Of a stretch of DNA of 32,290 nt, positions 23,654 through 32,290 are shown piece after piece. Source of the DNA: an uncultured Lachnospiraceae bacterium. GTDB taxonomy: Bacteria; Bacillota; Clostridia; Lachnospirales; Lachnospiraceae. The notes beneath the pieces were generated by a model. It searched no databases, was not told the DNA's origin, and saw only the letters and a list, made by a program, of their open reading frames with translations. The stretch's first letter is position 1, and every line of letters starts with the position of its first letter. The translations under genes and the position numbers were made by a program. The DNA is taken from positions 1-32,290 of the forward strand of contig CATLBW010000021.1 in the NCBI GenBank assembly GCA_949879775.1. The letters run 5' to 3'.

Positions 23654-24337
23654 ATGGAAATTTTAAAAGCAGATCATTTGACAAAAATCTATGGCGCCGG
23701 GGAAAACCAGGTAAAAGCATTGGACGACGTTTCCTTCTCCGTGGAAAAAGGCGAATTCCTTGCCATCATCGGACCATCCGGTTCCGGCAAATCTACGCTC
23801 CTCCATGTACTAGGCGGCGTAGACGCCCCGACTTCCGGGAATGTCTACATGGAAGACACCAACGTCTATGCACAGAATGAAAGCCAGCTTGCCATTTTCC
23901 GCAGGCGGCAGGTAGGCCTTATTTACCAATTCTACAACCTGATACCCGTTTTAAATGTAACGGAAAATATGACGCTGCCAGTGCTCATGGACGGAAGGAC
24001 CGTCAATGAAGAGCGTCTGCATGAGTTGATTGGCATTCTCTCCCTCAAGGGACGGGAAGGGCATCTGCCCAACCAGCTCTCCGGCGGCCAGCAGCAGCGC
24101 GTTTCCATCGGCAGGGCGTTGATGAACGCCCCCGCCGTTGTCCTCGCCGATGAGCCAACCGGGAACCTGGACTCCAAAAACAGCCAGGAGATTGTGGAAC
24201 TCCTCAAATATTCCAATGAGAAATATAAGCAGACTTTAATTGTCATCACCCACGATGAAAACATCGCCTTGCAGGCAAACCGCATCCTTGCCCTGGAAGA
24301 CGGCAAAATCGTTAGAGATGAGGTGATCCGCTCATGA
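23654..24337 (+). CDS. ABC transporter ATP-binding protein (second module)
   Basis: A 227-aa ATPase of the MacB/LolD/BceA type. Walker A GPSGSGKST is at 40-48, the Q-loop is in GLIYQFYNLIPVL, the signature is LSGGQQQRVSIGRAL, Walker B is VVLADEPTGNLD, and the switch His is in VITHDEN. All catalytic residues are present. AAAGGAG lies 8 bases before the ATG. Its stop overlaps the permease start by ATGA, so the two are translated together. Placed after regulator and kinase genes, it powers export, removal or sensing of an envelope-active compound. Confidence 0.95.
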   Translation: MEILKADHLTKIYGAGENQVKALDDVSFSVEKGEFLAIIGPSGSGKSTLLHVLGGVDAPTSGNVYMEDTNVYAQNESQLAIFRRRQVGLIYQFYNLIPVLNVTENMTLPVLMDGRTVNEERLHELIGILSLKGREGHLPNQLSGGQQQRVSIGRALMNAPAVVLADEPTGNLDSKNSQEIVELLKYSNEKYKQTLIVITHDENIALQANRILALEDGKIVRDEVIRS

Positions 24338-27168
24338 ATATTTTTCAGAAAGTCACACTCCGCTATTTAAAGGAAAACCGCACGCGCACGCTGGTTACGA
24401 TCGTAGGGATTGTGCTATCAGCGGCCATGTTTACCGCCGTAACCACCAGTATTTCTTCACTCAGGAATTACTTAATCAATTCGACAATCTATAACGAAGG
24501 GAATTGGTACGGCGCAGCCTACGGGCTGTCTGCGGCGCAAAAAGAGAAACTGTCCTCGGATTCCCGCACGAAAAAAGCTGTCTCCATGGAACTTCTCGGC
24601 TTCGCGGACTTAAAAGGGTCCCTCAACGACTATAAACCTTATCTCTGTGTTTTTGGCGTCCAGGAAGATTTCACAGATATGATGCCTGTCCATCTCCTGG
24701 AAGGGCGGCTTCCTGAAAACAACAGTGAAATCCTGCTGCCGGAACATTTAAGCAGCAACGGCGGCATTGACTGGAACGTGGGCGACAAACTTTCCCTTGA
24801 TTTGGGCACGCGCATCAGCAGCGCCGGAAGCGTTCTCACAAACGAAGATTCCTACAACGACGGGGAGGAAGACGCCCTGCAAAATGGCGACGTTGTCTCT
24901 GGGCTGACAGAGCGCCTAAACGCCAAGGAACCGTATCATTTCACCGTTGTCGGCATCTATGAGCGTCCCAATTACGAATCCTACCAAGCGCCTGGATATA
25001 CGGCGCTGACTGTCGGGGAAAACAGCGACAAACACACTTACAGCTTATATCTGAGGACAACGCCTGGCAGGCATGTGGCTGACACCATTGAACAGATGTT
25101 TGGGACGTACGACAGCATCGGCTGGGAACTGAATTATGATTTATTGAGAATCTACGGTTATTCTGGCGAGTCCTCTTACAACCGCGTAATGAATAACCTG
25201 GGGGCTTTGCTTATCCTTATTATTATGTTCGGCTCCATCTCGCTGATTTACAATGCCTTTTCGATTTCTGTCAGCGAACGCACCAAGCAATTCGGCCTGC
25301 TCGCCTCTATCGGCGCGACCAGGCGGCAGCTTACCGGAAGCGTAATATTTGAATCGTTATTCCTAAGCATGATTGGCATACCCCTTGGCATTTTATCAGG
25401 TATTTTGGGTATCGGGATTACTTTTTATTTTGTAAAGGATATGATGGCGGATATTTTGGGCGTTGGCTTTGGCAGCAGTTACCAGATGATGCGCCTTACG
25501 ATGATTTTCGGTCCCGCCAAGGATGTCTCCCTTCGCCTGCATCCTTCTTTCGGCGCGCTTGCCATTGCCATTGCCGTTTCTCTGCTGACCGTGGTTATTT
25601 CCGCCTACATCCCTGCAAGGCGCGCTATGAAGAAATCCGCTATCGACGCTATCCGCCAGAGCAATGATATCTCTATCCGCGCTAAGAAAGTAAAAACCTC
25701 GCGGCTGACACAGAAGCTTTTTGGCTTTGAAGGTATGCTTGCCACCAAGAACTACAAACGCAACCGCAGGAAATACCGGGCAACCGTCATTTCGCTTTTC
25801 TTAAGCGTCGTACTGTTTATCTCGGCAAGCAGCTTTTGTGCATACCTCTCGCTTTCTGCCAGAACTGTGCTGAACAAAGATAATTATGATTTAGCTTATA
25901 GGCTTGAACCCTCAGAAAAGGAAACCCCGGATTCCTTGCTCGCCGCATTATCAGAGCCGGCAGACGTCATAGATTCCACCTATGCGGTCCACATGTATTT
26001 TGAATGTCCTTTGGAAACCGCTAAGCTCAATCCCCAATTGCGGGATTATATGAGAAAAGAAATGGAGGCACGTGACGAAACTTATGAGGAATACGACGAA
26101 ACCGACCTGGAACTGTCGCTGGTTTTCCTGGCGGATAAAGACTTCCGCGCTTATCTAAAGAAGCTAAACCTAGCGGAAGACGAATATTTTAACGCCAAAA
26201 CGCCTAAGGCTGTCGCCGCAGACGCCCTGCGCCTGTATTCCGGCTCCTCGCAGAAATATTCCAGCTTCCCGGCGTTCCTAAATAAGGGCCCCGACGAAAT
26301 AAACCTTTACCTTACCAGGGAACGGGAAAATTACGATTACACCGGAATCAGCCGCATGGAAAACGGCGTCCCCGTCTGCGACTTTTACATCGAAAGCTCC
26401 GATGATGAAATTGTTACTTTCACACGGGAGGAGTCCTGCCTGCCGCTCCCGCTTGCGGTCGGCGCAACCGTACAACAGGCGCCGGATTTCTTCTCCGATG
26501 AAGATGCATGTATTCGTCTGTTTTACCCCTACAGTATGCTGGACCATGTCTTTGCAGGGCTGGAGGAAGACACCAATTATTATCAAATTAATGAGCTGCC
26601 GCTCAGTGAGAATACATCCACGGAATTATTTTTTAAATGCCAGGACCACAACACCACGGAAAGCTACGCCTCCATGTCAAAGCTGCTGGTGCAAAAAGGC
26701 TTTTCCACCTCAGGGCTTATCGACTACGCCGCTTCCGTGGAGAGCAGCCGCGCGATGGTTACGGTCATCAATGTCTTTTCCTATGGGTTTATCATACTGA
26801 TTTCCCTGATTGCGGCGGCAAATGTATTTAACACGATCTCCACAAATATCAACCTGCGGCGACGGGAATTTGCCATGCTAAAGTCAATTGGCATGACGCC
26901 GAAAGCATTTTCCAAAATGATGGACTTTGAATGCCTTCTCTACGGATTTAAAGGGCTTTTGTATGGGCTGCCGGTTTCCTTTGTAATGACCTGGATGATT
27001 TACAACGCAATTGGGCAAGGCTTGGAAATTTCCTTCTTCATCCCCTGGTACAGCGTCGCAATCGCTGTCGGCAGCGTATTCCTGGTAGTGTTTGCCACCA
27101 TGCTCTATTCCATGAAGCGCATCCAAAAGGAGAACACCATTGATTCGCTGAGGAATGAAAACTTATAA
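24334..27168 (+). CDS. ABC transporter permease, FtsX type (944 aa)
   Basis: A large inner-membrane permease with two halves. TM1 is near residues 18-40. An extracytoplasmic domain of ~245 aa is followed by three TMs (around 287-312, 335-372 and 408-428). A second lone TM (near 485-510) precedes a ~280-aa extracytoplasmic domain rich in acidic residues. Three final TMs include SYGFIILISLIAAANVFNTIS and the conserved loop RREFAMLKSIGMTPKAF, seen in the first half as TKQFGLLASIGATRRQL. These are FtsX coupling motifs that touch the ATPase. It is longer than the first module's permease and not closely similar outside the motifs. A strong terminator follows. Confidence 0.92.
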   Translation: MNIFQKVTLRYLKENRTRTLVTIVGIVLSAAMFTAVTTSISSLRNYLINSTIYNEGNWYGAAYGLSAAQKEKLSSDSRTKKAVSMELLGFADLKGSLNDYKPYLCVFGVQEDFTDMMPVHLLEGRLPENNSEILLPEHLSSNGGIDWNVGDKLSLDLGTRISSAGSVLTNEDSYNDGEEDALQNGDVVSGLTERLNAKEPYHFTVVGIYERPNYESYQAPGYTALTVGENSDKHTYSLYLRTTPGRHVADTIEQMFGTYDSIGWELNYDLLRIYGYSGESSYNRVMNNLGALLILIIMFGSISLIYNAFSISVSERTKQFGLLASIGATRRQLTGSVIFESLFLSMIGIPLGILSGILGIGITFYFVKDMMADILGVGFGSSYQMMRLTMIFGPAKDVSLRLHPSFGALAIAIAVSLLTVVISAYIPARRAMKKSAIDAIRQSNDISIRAKKVKTSRLTQKLFGFEGMLATKNYKRNRRKYRATVISLFLSVVLFISASSFCAYLSLSARTVLNKDNYDLAYRLEPSEKETPDSLLAALSEPADVIDSTYAVHMYFECPLETAKLNPQLRDYMRKEMEARDETYEEYDETDLELSLVFLADKDFRAYLKKLNLAEDEYFNAKTPKAVAADALRLYSGSSQKYSSFPAFLNKGPDEINLYLTRERENYDYTGISRMENGVPVCDFYIESSDDEIVTFTREESCLPLPLAVGATVQQAPDFFSDEDACIRLFYPYSMLDHVFAGLEEDTNYYQINELPLSENTSTELFFKCQDHNTTESYASMSKLLVQKGFSTSGLIDYAASVESSRAMVTVINVFSYGFIILISLIAAANVFNTISTNINLRRREFAMLKSIGMTPKAFSKMMDFECLLYGFKGLLYGLPVSFVMTWMIYNAIGQGLEISFFIPWYSVAIAVGSVFLVVFATMLYSMKRIQKENTIDSLRNENL

Positions 27169-27198
27169 CGGGATATATGATTTGGAAGAATAACCTGA

Positions 27199-27237
27199 GG
27201 GCGCCACACCCATACGCCGGTGTGGCGCCCCCTTTTT
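27199..27237 (+). terminator. Strong rho-independent terminator of the second ABC operon
   Basis: GGGCGCCACACC and GGTGTGGCGCCC form a perfect 12-bp stem around an 8-base loop, followed by CCTTTTT. It separates the permease from the convergent penicillin-binding protein gene. Confidence 0.95.
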
Positions 27238-27260
27238 GCCATTTGCGAAAAAATCATCCC

Positions 27261-27647
27261 TCACTGGCCCGGCTGGCCTTCCACGGGCGCCCCGCCCTGG
27301 GGCGCGCCTACCTCCGGCGTGACCACATTGTAATCATAATTGTTCTCATCGATATAAGGCAGGAAATTAACAGGCTCAAGCCCCACATGGATCTGCTCCA
27401 TAAAATTCTTCCAGATATTCCCCGGATAGCTGGCGCCGGACAGCCCCGGCAATTCCCGCGGCATATCATACCCTACCCATACGCTGGTGGTAAAATAATC
27501 GGTATATCCCACGAACCAGCCGTCCTTGTTATCGTTTGTGGTGCCAGTCTTGCCTGCGCACGGCATATTGCCAAGCGCAAGGCCGCGCCCGGTCCCAGAC
27601 TGGACGACGGAAACCAGCATATCCGTCATCATCCGCGCCGCATTGGA
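27261..27647 (-). pseudogene. C-terminal part of a class A penicillin-binding protein, cut off by an in-frame stop
   Basis: These 128 codons are in the same frame as the upstream PBP gene, directly after its TAA. They read SNAARMMTDMLVSVV, then the third transpeptidase motif in CAGKTGTTNDNKDGWFVGYT (Lys-Thr-Gly), the rest of the fold, and a Gly/Pro/Gln-rich tail. Without readthrough they would need their own start; the first ATG is at 27632 and no ribosome site is evident. I treat it as the broken end of the gene at 27648-29336 and not as an independent gene. A sequencing error at the stop would restore one 691-residue protein. Confidence 0.8.
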
Positions 27648-29336
27648 TTAATACACTTCCTTTTCCTCGTAATGCGTCTCTAGTACCATATTTTCCTGGG
27701 CGTCCGTAATCTTGACAATACAGGAAGGCTCCCGATATTTGCCCTCATGCTCAAGCGCTGCATATGCGGAGGCCATCTCCACAGCGGACACGCCGTTCGT
27801 AAAGCCGCCTAAGGCGCTGGTAGGGCGCAGGTCCTGTTCATCCAGCCTGGCAAAATTCATTTCTTCCAGATAAGACAGCCCCACTTCCGGCGTCAATTCC
27901 TCTAACATATTCCAGGCAACCGTATTTTTAGACGTCTGCACCGCATAGCGCAGGGAGATGTTGCCCTCATAGCCGCCCCCCGCGTTGGCAGGCCCTTCCT
28001 CCGTCTTCACATCTGCCACCGTGGAATCCGGCGTATAGCCACGCTCTAATGCCGGCGTATACACAATCAGCGGCTTAATCGCGCTTCCCGGCTGCCGGAA
28101 GCTCTGGTATGCACGGTTTAAGGTATAGCCTGGCAAATCCTGGTTCCTGCCGCCGACAATCGCCTTAACATAGCCGGAGTGGTTATCCACGCATACGGCT
28201 GACGCCTGCAGCGTGAAAACCCCCTCCTCGTTCTGCTCCGTAAACTCTGCAAGCCCATTGTCCACCGCCCCCTGCAAGAGCTGCTGCATGTCAAGGTCAA
28301 TCGACGTATAAATCCGATACCCCTGCGTATAAAGGCTCTTCTGGCATTCCCCGTACAACAGGTCATATTCCTCCTCATAAGCGCTGCGTTCTTTTTCAGA
28401 ACTGAATTCCGTCTGAAATTCAAAGCCCTGCTGCTTCATCAATTCGCGGATGGCGCAATTATAGGTGTATGTCTCTACATAATCGCTCTTTGTCTTCTGC
28501 GGGCGCTCTAAGGCAATCTCCTCTTCCTTCGCCTCCTCACAGGTATCCTCCTTAATCTTGCCGTCATCTTTCATCTGGTTGAGAATCCTGTCGCGGCGTT
28601 TGATGGTATTCTCAGGGTGCTGAACCGGATCATACAACGTGGGATTATTGGGGATTGCGCACAGGAACGCAATCTGCGATAAATTAAGCTTATCCACGTC
28701 CTTGTTGAAATATCCCTTGCTCGCCGCCTGTATGCCGTAATACCCGTTGCCAAAATAAATATTGTTCAGGTAAAATTCCATAATCTTATTCTTGCTGTAA
28801 ATCTTTTCCAGCTCCACAGCAATAAACATTTCCTCTACTTTGCGTTCCCATTTGACGTCCTGGGTGAGGAAGATGTTCCTGGCAAGCTGCTGGGTGATGG
28901 TGCTCCCGCCCTGCGTCACCTTGCCGTCTTGTATCATCGCCTTGGCGGCGCGCATAATTGCCTTGACGTCAATGCCGTTATGGCTGTAAAACTTCTTATC
29001 CTCAATGCTTACCATGGCTGCCGGCACATAAGCCGGTATATTGTCATATTCCAGGTAATAGACGTCCTTTTCGCCTTTCAGCGTAGAGACCAGCTTCCCA
29101 TTAGCGTCATATACAAGGCTGGTCTCCACGGAACGGAACGTACCCTCATCAGAAGCGCGCACCAGCTCCTTCGCCTCTTTCTGAAGCTTGCTCACCGTAT
29201 TGGCATACCCGCCGAAATAATACCATGACAACGCCACGCCTACTAACACTACTAATAGAATTTGAAACTTTGCAAAAAACCAGAATACACGATATTTCTT
29301 TTTTTTCTTATGTTTCTGCTTTTTTTTATCACTCAT
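27648..29336 (-). CDS. Class A penicillin-binding protein (PBP1A-type), truncated by a premature TAA
   Basis: The 562-aa N-terminal part of a bifunctional peptidoglycan synthase. It has a Lys-rich cytoplasmic tail (1-15), one membrane anchor (about 17-40), a GT51 glycosyltransferase domain with catalytic Glu112 in IEDKKFYSHNGID and the motif GGSTITQQLARN, and a transpeptidase domain with SAIK (Ser418, Lys421) and SKN (469-471). The third motif, KTG, lies beyond the stop in the same frame (27261-27647). As it stands, glycan polymerisation could persist but cross-linking should be lost. It begins 8 bp after the YhaN-like gene and is probably the third gene of that operon. The ribosome site is modest (AGGTAGGACGG). 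Confidence 0.88.
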   Translation of the reverse strand: MSDKKKQKHKKKKKYRVFWFFAKFQILLVVLVGVALSWYYFGGYANTVSKLQKEAKELVRASDEGTFRSVETSLVYDANGKLVSTLKGEKDVYYLEYDNIPAYVPAAMVSIEDKKFYSHNGIDVKAIMRAAKAMIQDGKVTQGGSTITQQLARNIFLTQDVKWERKVEEMFIAVELEKIYSKNKIMEFYLNNIYFGNGYYGIQAASKGYFNKDVDKLNLSQIAFLCAIPNNPTLYDPVQHPENTIKRRDRILNQMKDDGKIKEDTCEEAKEEEIALERPQKTKSDYVETYTYNCAIRELMKQQGFEFQTEFSSEKERSAYEEEYDLLYGECQKSLYTQGYRIYTSIDLDMQQLLQGAVDNGLAEFTEQNEEGVFTLQASAVCVDNHSGYVKAIVGGRNQDLPGYTLNRAYQSFRQPGSAIKPLIVYTPALERGYTPDSTVADVKTEEGPANAGGGYEGNISLRYAVQTSKNTVAWNMLEELTPEVGLSYLEEMNFARLDEQDLRPTSALGGFTNGVSAVEMASAYAALEHEGKYREPSCIVKITDAQENMVLETHYEEKEVY

Positions 29337-29344
29337 AAACCGTC

Positions 29345-30997
29345 CTACCTGCTAAGCATAATCTTCCCGTATGGTATATTATTTTGCTCAAGGATTTCCA
29401 TCTCACGCCGCTGGCAGGTAAAAAGGAAAATCTGCCCCTTCTGCCTGCCCAGCCATTTTAACGCTGACTCGAGGCGCTTTTCATCAAAGGAAGCGAACAC
29501 CTCATCTAAAATAATGGGCATAGGCTCTTCCTTTGTAAAGACGCCGCCAGCGCCCATCCTCAGCGCCACATACATCTGTTCCATCACGCCCTGGCTAAGC
29601 TGCCATGGATAGAGCATACGGTTATCCTTTTCCACAACAAGGTTCATCTTCTCATCCAGCCCAATCCGCTTATATTTCCCCTGGGTCAGTTCCGTCAATA
29701 TCCCAGACATCTCTTCCTCCATCTGCTGGCGGCTATCTTCATATGCATCTTTGGACAGCCCCTGCAATGTCTGGTAAGCAAGCTCATATGCCTGGACCTG
29801 GAGCTCTAACTCCTGCTCCTCCTCTTTTGGCTCCATCTTCTGTTCAATCTCCTCCTGCAAATTCATCAGAAGGGCCTGCTTCTCCGCAAGCTGTTCTTGC
29901 AGCAATTCTTCCACCACGCGGTGCTTCTCTTTCGTCTCCTTCTTCTGGCGCGTCTTCTGCCATTCCCTGTCCTTTGAGACCATAATACTGCGCTCCCGCT
30001 TATCCTCTTCGTGCTGGCGGATGACGTCTTGTAAGCGCCTCTCCCTCTGGAACCAGTGGCACACACTTCCTGCCCCTCCCAGAAAGCCGAATAATAAAAC
30101 TAACTCCAATACCAGCCATCCCCAGCTTACGCTCTGCGTCAGCGGGTTAACTACGGCATTTACAACTCCCACAGCTAAACTGAAAAGCGTAATCACAAGA
30201 GACAACAACAGCCTCATCCGATAGCCCTTCTGTATCTTTTTCTGGCGGATATCCCACAAATATTCCGCCATCTGGTTGCCGTCATGCTCAGGTACGCCCT
30301 CACCGGGCTGCTGCTTGGAAATATCTTCGTGCCGTTCCTGCTGCTGCTTCCCAAGCTGTTCAATATCCCTTTGTAAGAGCGACTCCTCCACACGCAGTTT
30401 TTCCAAGGCGTCCAGACGGAGCTGCTTTTCCACCTCCAGGCATTGTGCCGCTTCTTTCTCTTTGTCTTTCAGGCGTTTACGCGCCCCGGCAAGGTCCACC
30501 TCCCCTTCGCCTCCCATAGACATATTCACAAAGTAATTCTGCAAAATCTCCGCAAATTCTTTCTTAGTCTCAACCTCCGCTTGGTGGATGCAATATGTAT
30601 TCTCATAGGAAACTTTCTTAATGCCGCCCAAAAGCACCTCTAAGTCCCCATGTTCCACAGACAGCTCCTCACCATCCAACTCATTGGTGAGTTTTACTGA
30701 TTTCTCCTCATGGTAAAAGTTCCTCTCCAGGTAAAAAGGCTTATCCCCAACCGTAAATTTCAATCCTCCTGCATAAAGGGAATTGCCCTCCCAAGGCTCA
30801 TATTTCTGATAATTATCATTCTTCCCCTCGCTGTCCTCCTGTTTCTCCAATCCAAACAGCATGCTCGTGATAAACCTCTGCATCGTGGATTTCCCAGTTT
30901 CGTTCTCCCCATAAATTACGTTTAACCCTGCAAGGGGACGCATATTGATATTACGGAGCTTTCCAAAATTTTTAATCTGAATTTCTGTTATTTTCAT
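29345..30997 (-). CDS. SbcC/YhaN-like ATPase with central membrane segments
   Basis: A 550-aa SMC-like ATPase. Walker A GENETGKST is at 30-38, in the N-terminal half-domain that starts MKITEIQIKNFGKLRNI. The middle has coiled coils rich in Glu, Gln and Lys, broken at about 255-315 by two hydrophobic stretches (LLLSLVITLFSLAVGVVNAVV and LVLELVLLFGFLGGAGSV), as in B. subtilis YhaN. The C-terminal half has QLSQGVMEQMYVALRM (signature) and PIILDEVFASFD (Walker B). It overlaps the SbcD-like nuclease gene by ATGA and should form a nuclease-ATPase complex for DNA ends, tethered to the membrane. At 550 aa it is much shorter than SbcC (~1000 aa). Confidence 0.82.
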   Translation of the reverse strand: MKITEIQIKNFGKLRNINMRPLAGLNVIYGENETGKSTMQRFITSMLFGLEKQEDSEGKNDNYQKYEPWEGNSLYAGGLKFTVGDKPFYLERNFYHEEKSVKLTNELDGEELSVEHGDLEVLLGGIKKVSYENTYCIHQAEVETKKEFAEILQNYFVNMSMGGEGEVDLAGARKRLKDKEKEAAQCLEVEKQLRLDALEKLRVEESLLQRDIEQLGKQQQERHEDISKQQPGEGVPEHDGNQMAEYLWDIRQKKIQKGYRMRLLLSLVITLFSLAVGVVNAVVNPLTQSVSWGWLVLELVLLFGFLGGAGSVCHWFQRERRLQDVIRQHEEDKRERSIMVSKDREWQKTRQKKETKEKHRVVEELLQEQLAEKQALLMNLQEEIEQKMEPKEEEQELELQVQAYELAYQTLQGLSKDAYEDSRQQMEEEMSGILTELTQGKYKRIGLDEKMNLVVEKDNRMLYPWQLSQGVMEQMYVALRMGAGGVFTKEEPMPIILDEVFASFDEKRLESALKWLGRQKGQIFLFTCQRREMEILEQNNIPYGKIMLSR

Positions 30998-32043
30998 TCT
31001 GCCATCAATGCCTCCACACCATAGTATAATGCTTTTTCAGTCACTTTATTCTGCGGCATCTCCTCCAAAGCCCGGATGTAGCGTCCTAAAATCTGCTGAT
31101 CATACTGCCTCTTTAGCTGCACAAAATCATAATCTGCCTGACAATTATTGAACACCTTCACCACCCGGTCCATAGATTTCAGCTCCTCTGTATCAATGGG
31201 AGTGTCACAATAGCCGCTGAGCGAAATTACAAATTTCTGGTAAGCGGGCGCAGCACAAATGCGGCTCTCTACACATTCACGCAGCCCCCCGTGTGCAAGT
31301 TCCGGATTGGCCATGAAAGCCAGGGACTCATATTCACAATAATGCAGCGGGACAAACTTCACATGGCACGCATGATCCTTAATCTCCCCCTGAAAATATC
31401 CGTGTTCCCCTATATCATCACAGTCAACGGGCAGCAACGCCCCTGCCATTACCACTTTATCCTGAACAATCTGCCTGGGCTCATGAAGATGTCCAAATGC
31501 CACATAATCAAACCTGCTCCTTGCAAAATCATCACTGTAAATCGGAATGTGCGGAATGGGCTTTTTCTCCCCTCCGTGCGCCAAGAGAATATTCGTATAG
31601 TCTCCTTCTTTTGCTTGGACGTCCTGGTAGCGCGGCTTCGCAATCTCCTTACTCCAATGGCTCATGCCGTACACCCTCGTGTCCAGGCCTTCCAGTTCAA
31701 TATATTCTATCTCTTCTGATTTCAGGAAATGAACGTTGTCTTCCCAGCGGAACATATTGTAACAGGAAGTCGGCGTCAGATAGTCACGGTTGCCGGCAAT
31801 CAGGGCTACCTGCGTCTGCGGGATTCTGGAAAATTGATAATTAACCTCTTTGAGATCCCGCACTAATGGCTGCCCATGGAACAAGTCCCCGGCAATCAAA
31901 AGAAGCTGCACCTGCTCCTCCTTAACCTTATCTATCACCGCTTTAAACGCCTGCCAGCTTTGGCGTTCACGCTCTTTGGCCCATTCTTTGTCTCTTTCGG
32001 GCTTTGCCCCTAAATGTATATCGGCAATATGAATAAACTTCAT
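30994..32043 (-). CDS. SbcD/YhaO-like metallophosphoesterase (Mre11 family)
   Basis: A 349-aa calcineurin-like phosphoesterase, the nuclease partner of the ATPase gene it overlaps. Metal-binding motifs are DIHLG (Asp8, His10), AGDLFHG (Asp53), ILLAHGG and FGHLHEP. The fourth motif, GNHD in the family, reads GNRD here (residues 84-87): the catalytic His is replaced by Arg86 through a CGT codon (31786-31788), one base from CAT. This should weaken or abolish nuclease activity while metal binding may remain. AAGGAG precedes the ATG, and a good promoter lies upstream. It is the first gene of an operon with the ATPase and PBP genes. Confidence 0.87.
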   Translation of the reverse strand: MKFIHIADIHLGAKPERDKEWAKERERQSWQAFKAVIDKVKEEQVQLLLIAGDLFHGQPLVRDLKEVNYQFSRIPQTQVALIAGNRDYLTPTSCYNMFRWEDNVHFLKSEEIEYIELEGLDTRVYGMSHWSKEIAKPRYQDVQAKEGDYTNILLAHGGEKKPIPHIPIYSDDFARSRFDYVAFGHLHEPRQIVQDKVVMAGALLPVDCDDIGEHGYFQGEIKDHACHVKFVPLHYCEYESLAFMANPELAHGGLRECVESRICAAPAYQKFVISLSGYCDTPIDTEELKSMDRVVKVFNNCQADYDFVQLKRQYDQQILGRYIRALEEMPQNKVTEKALYYGVEALMAE

Positions 32044-32085
32044 AAAATATTTCTCCTTCGTACTTTCACAAATAGTTACCTTTCT

Positions 32086-32114
32086 ATTTTACACTTTTGG
32101 CAAGGAATATACAA
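32086..32114 (-). promoter_or_regulatory. Promoter of the SbcD-SbcC-PBP operon
   Basis: On the minus strand TTGTAT (32109-32114), 17-bp spacer and TAAAAT (32086-32091), about 43 bp before the start codon. Confidence 0.6.
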
Positions 32115-32129
32115 GATTGAATCTTAATA

Positions 32130-32159
32130 TTGACAAAAACACTGTAAAAGCTATATATT
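32130..32159 (+). promoter_or_regulatory. Promoter of the gene at the window end
   Basis: TTGACA (32130-32135) with TATATA/TATATT at 32152-32159 (spacer 16-18). The leader holds two hairpins: CACAGG/CCTGTG (32167-32187) and GCCATA-T-TATGGC (32193-32205). Confidence 0.6.
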
Positions 32160-32234
32160 GAAATGACACAGGATAACTTTCCCTGTGGTAAGCCATATTA
32201 TGGCAAATTTACATAAATTGGAGGAACACATAAG

Positions 32235-32290
32235 ATGAAAAAAGTACGATACGTGCTCCTGGCAGCCTGTGGAACCCTGCTTTTTGCCTG
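32235..32290 (+). CDS. Start of an exported protein, possibly a lipoprotein (partial)
   Basis: Only 18 complete codons are in the window: MKKVRYVLLAACGTLLFA, a positively charged start and hydrophobic core typical of a signal peptide. The last two bases are TG, so the next residue is Cys, Trp or a stop. A Cys would give LFAC, an acceptable lipobox. GGAGGA lies 9 bases before the ATG, and a consensus-like promoter is upstream. The product cannot be identified. Confidence 0.65.
   Translation, partial: MKKVRYVLLAACGTLLFA

Noticed and set aside
27640..27655. Frameshift in the penicillin-binding protein
   Set aside because: Both parts are in the same frame, so the lesion is a nonsense codon and not an indel.

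Overview
The window looks like part of a chromosome from a motile, anaerobic member of the Clostridia, most likely Lachnospiraceae. Supporting signs are AGGAGG-type ribosome binding sites, clostridial-style proteins (GreA, a YmfI-like reductase, BioY, ThiT, a DUF6512 protein, tandem hemerythrin, an SbcCD-like pair), two BCE/Vex-like ABC export modules with two-component systems, and a flagellin and chemoreceptor. I see no rRNA, tRNA, CRISPR array, phage gene or intact transposase. The genus is an inference.

Layout. 1-1305 (+): the tail of an unidentified gene, a short-chain reductase and a small XRE regulator. 1382-4108 (-): greA, galM and a two-domain bacteriohemerythrin. 4109-4749 has no protein gene; it holds a 285-bp palindromic MITE-like insertion flanked by 12-bp direct repeats, a candidate small structured RNA, and a BirA-type operator placed over the bioB promoter. 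4750-6393 (+): bioB-bioY. 6463-11945 (-): ABC permease and ATPase, then a response regulator and sensor kinase, with a 71-aa unknown protein on the + strand between the two pairs. 12124-13458 (-): gdhA, divergent from thiT and a DUF6512 membrane protein (+). 14901-16361 (-): a chemoreceptor. 16576-20363 (+): an unknown 161-aa protein, a NimA/PNPOx-like flavoprotein behind a strongly structured leader, and an 811-aa flagellin. 20575-21516 (-): glucokinase. 21719-27168 (+): a complete regulator-kinase-ATPase-permease cluster. 27261-32043 (-): an SbcD-like nuclease, an SbcC/YhaN-like ATPase and a class A penicillin-binding protein in one apparent operon. 32235-end (+): the start of an exported protein.

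How the parts work together. BioB makes biotin and BioY imports it, both probably repressed by BirA. The two regulator-kinase/ABC modules look like envelope-stress or peptide-resistance systems. The second has three GTCAC direct repeats at exact 11-bp steps in front of its ABC genes, a good candidate site for its own regulator. A repeat family occurs three times, each copy touching the terminator of a leftward gene and supplying its U-tract.

Three coding sequences look damaged or variable. The penicillin-binding protein has an in-frame TAA between its SxN and KTG motifs. The SbcD-like protein has GNRD where the family has GNHD. The second sensor kinase carries three near-identical 36-bp in-frame repeats inside its catalytic half. 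These, the nim leader RNA and the palindromic insertion are the main points for a second look.
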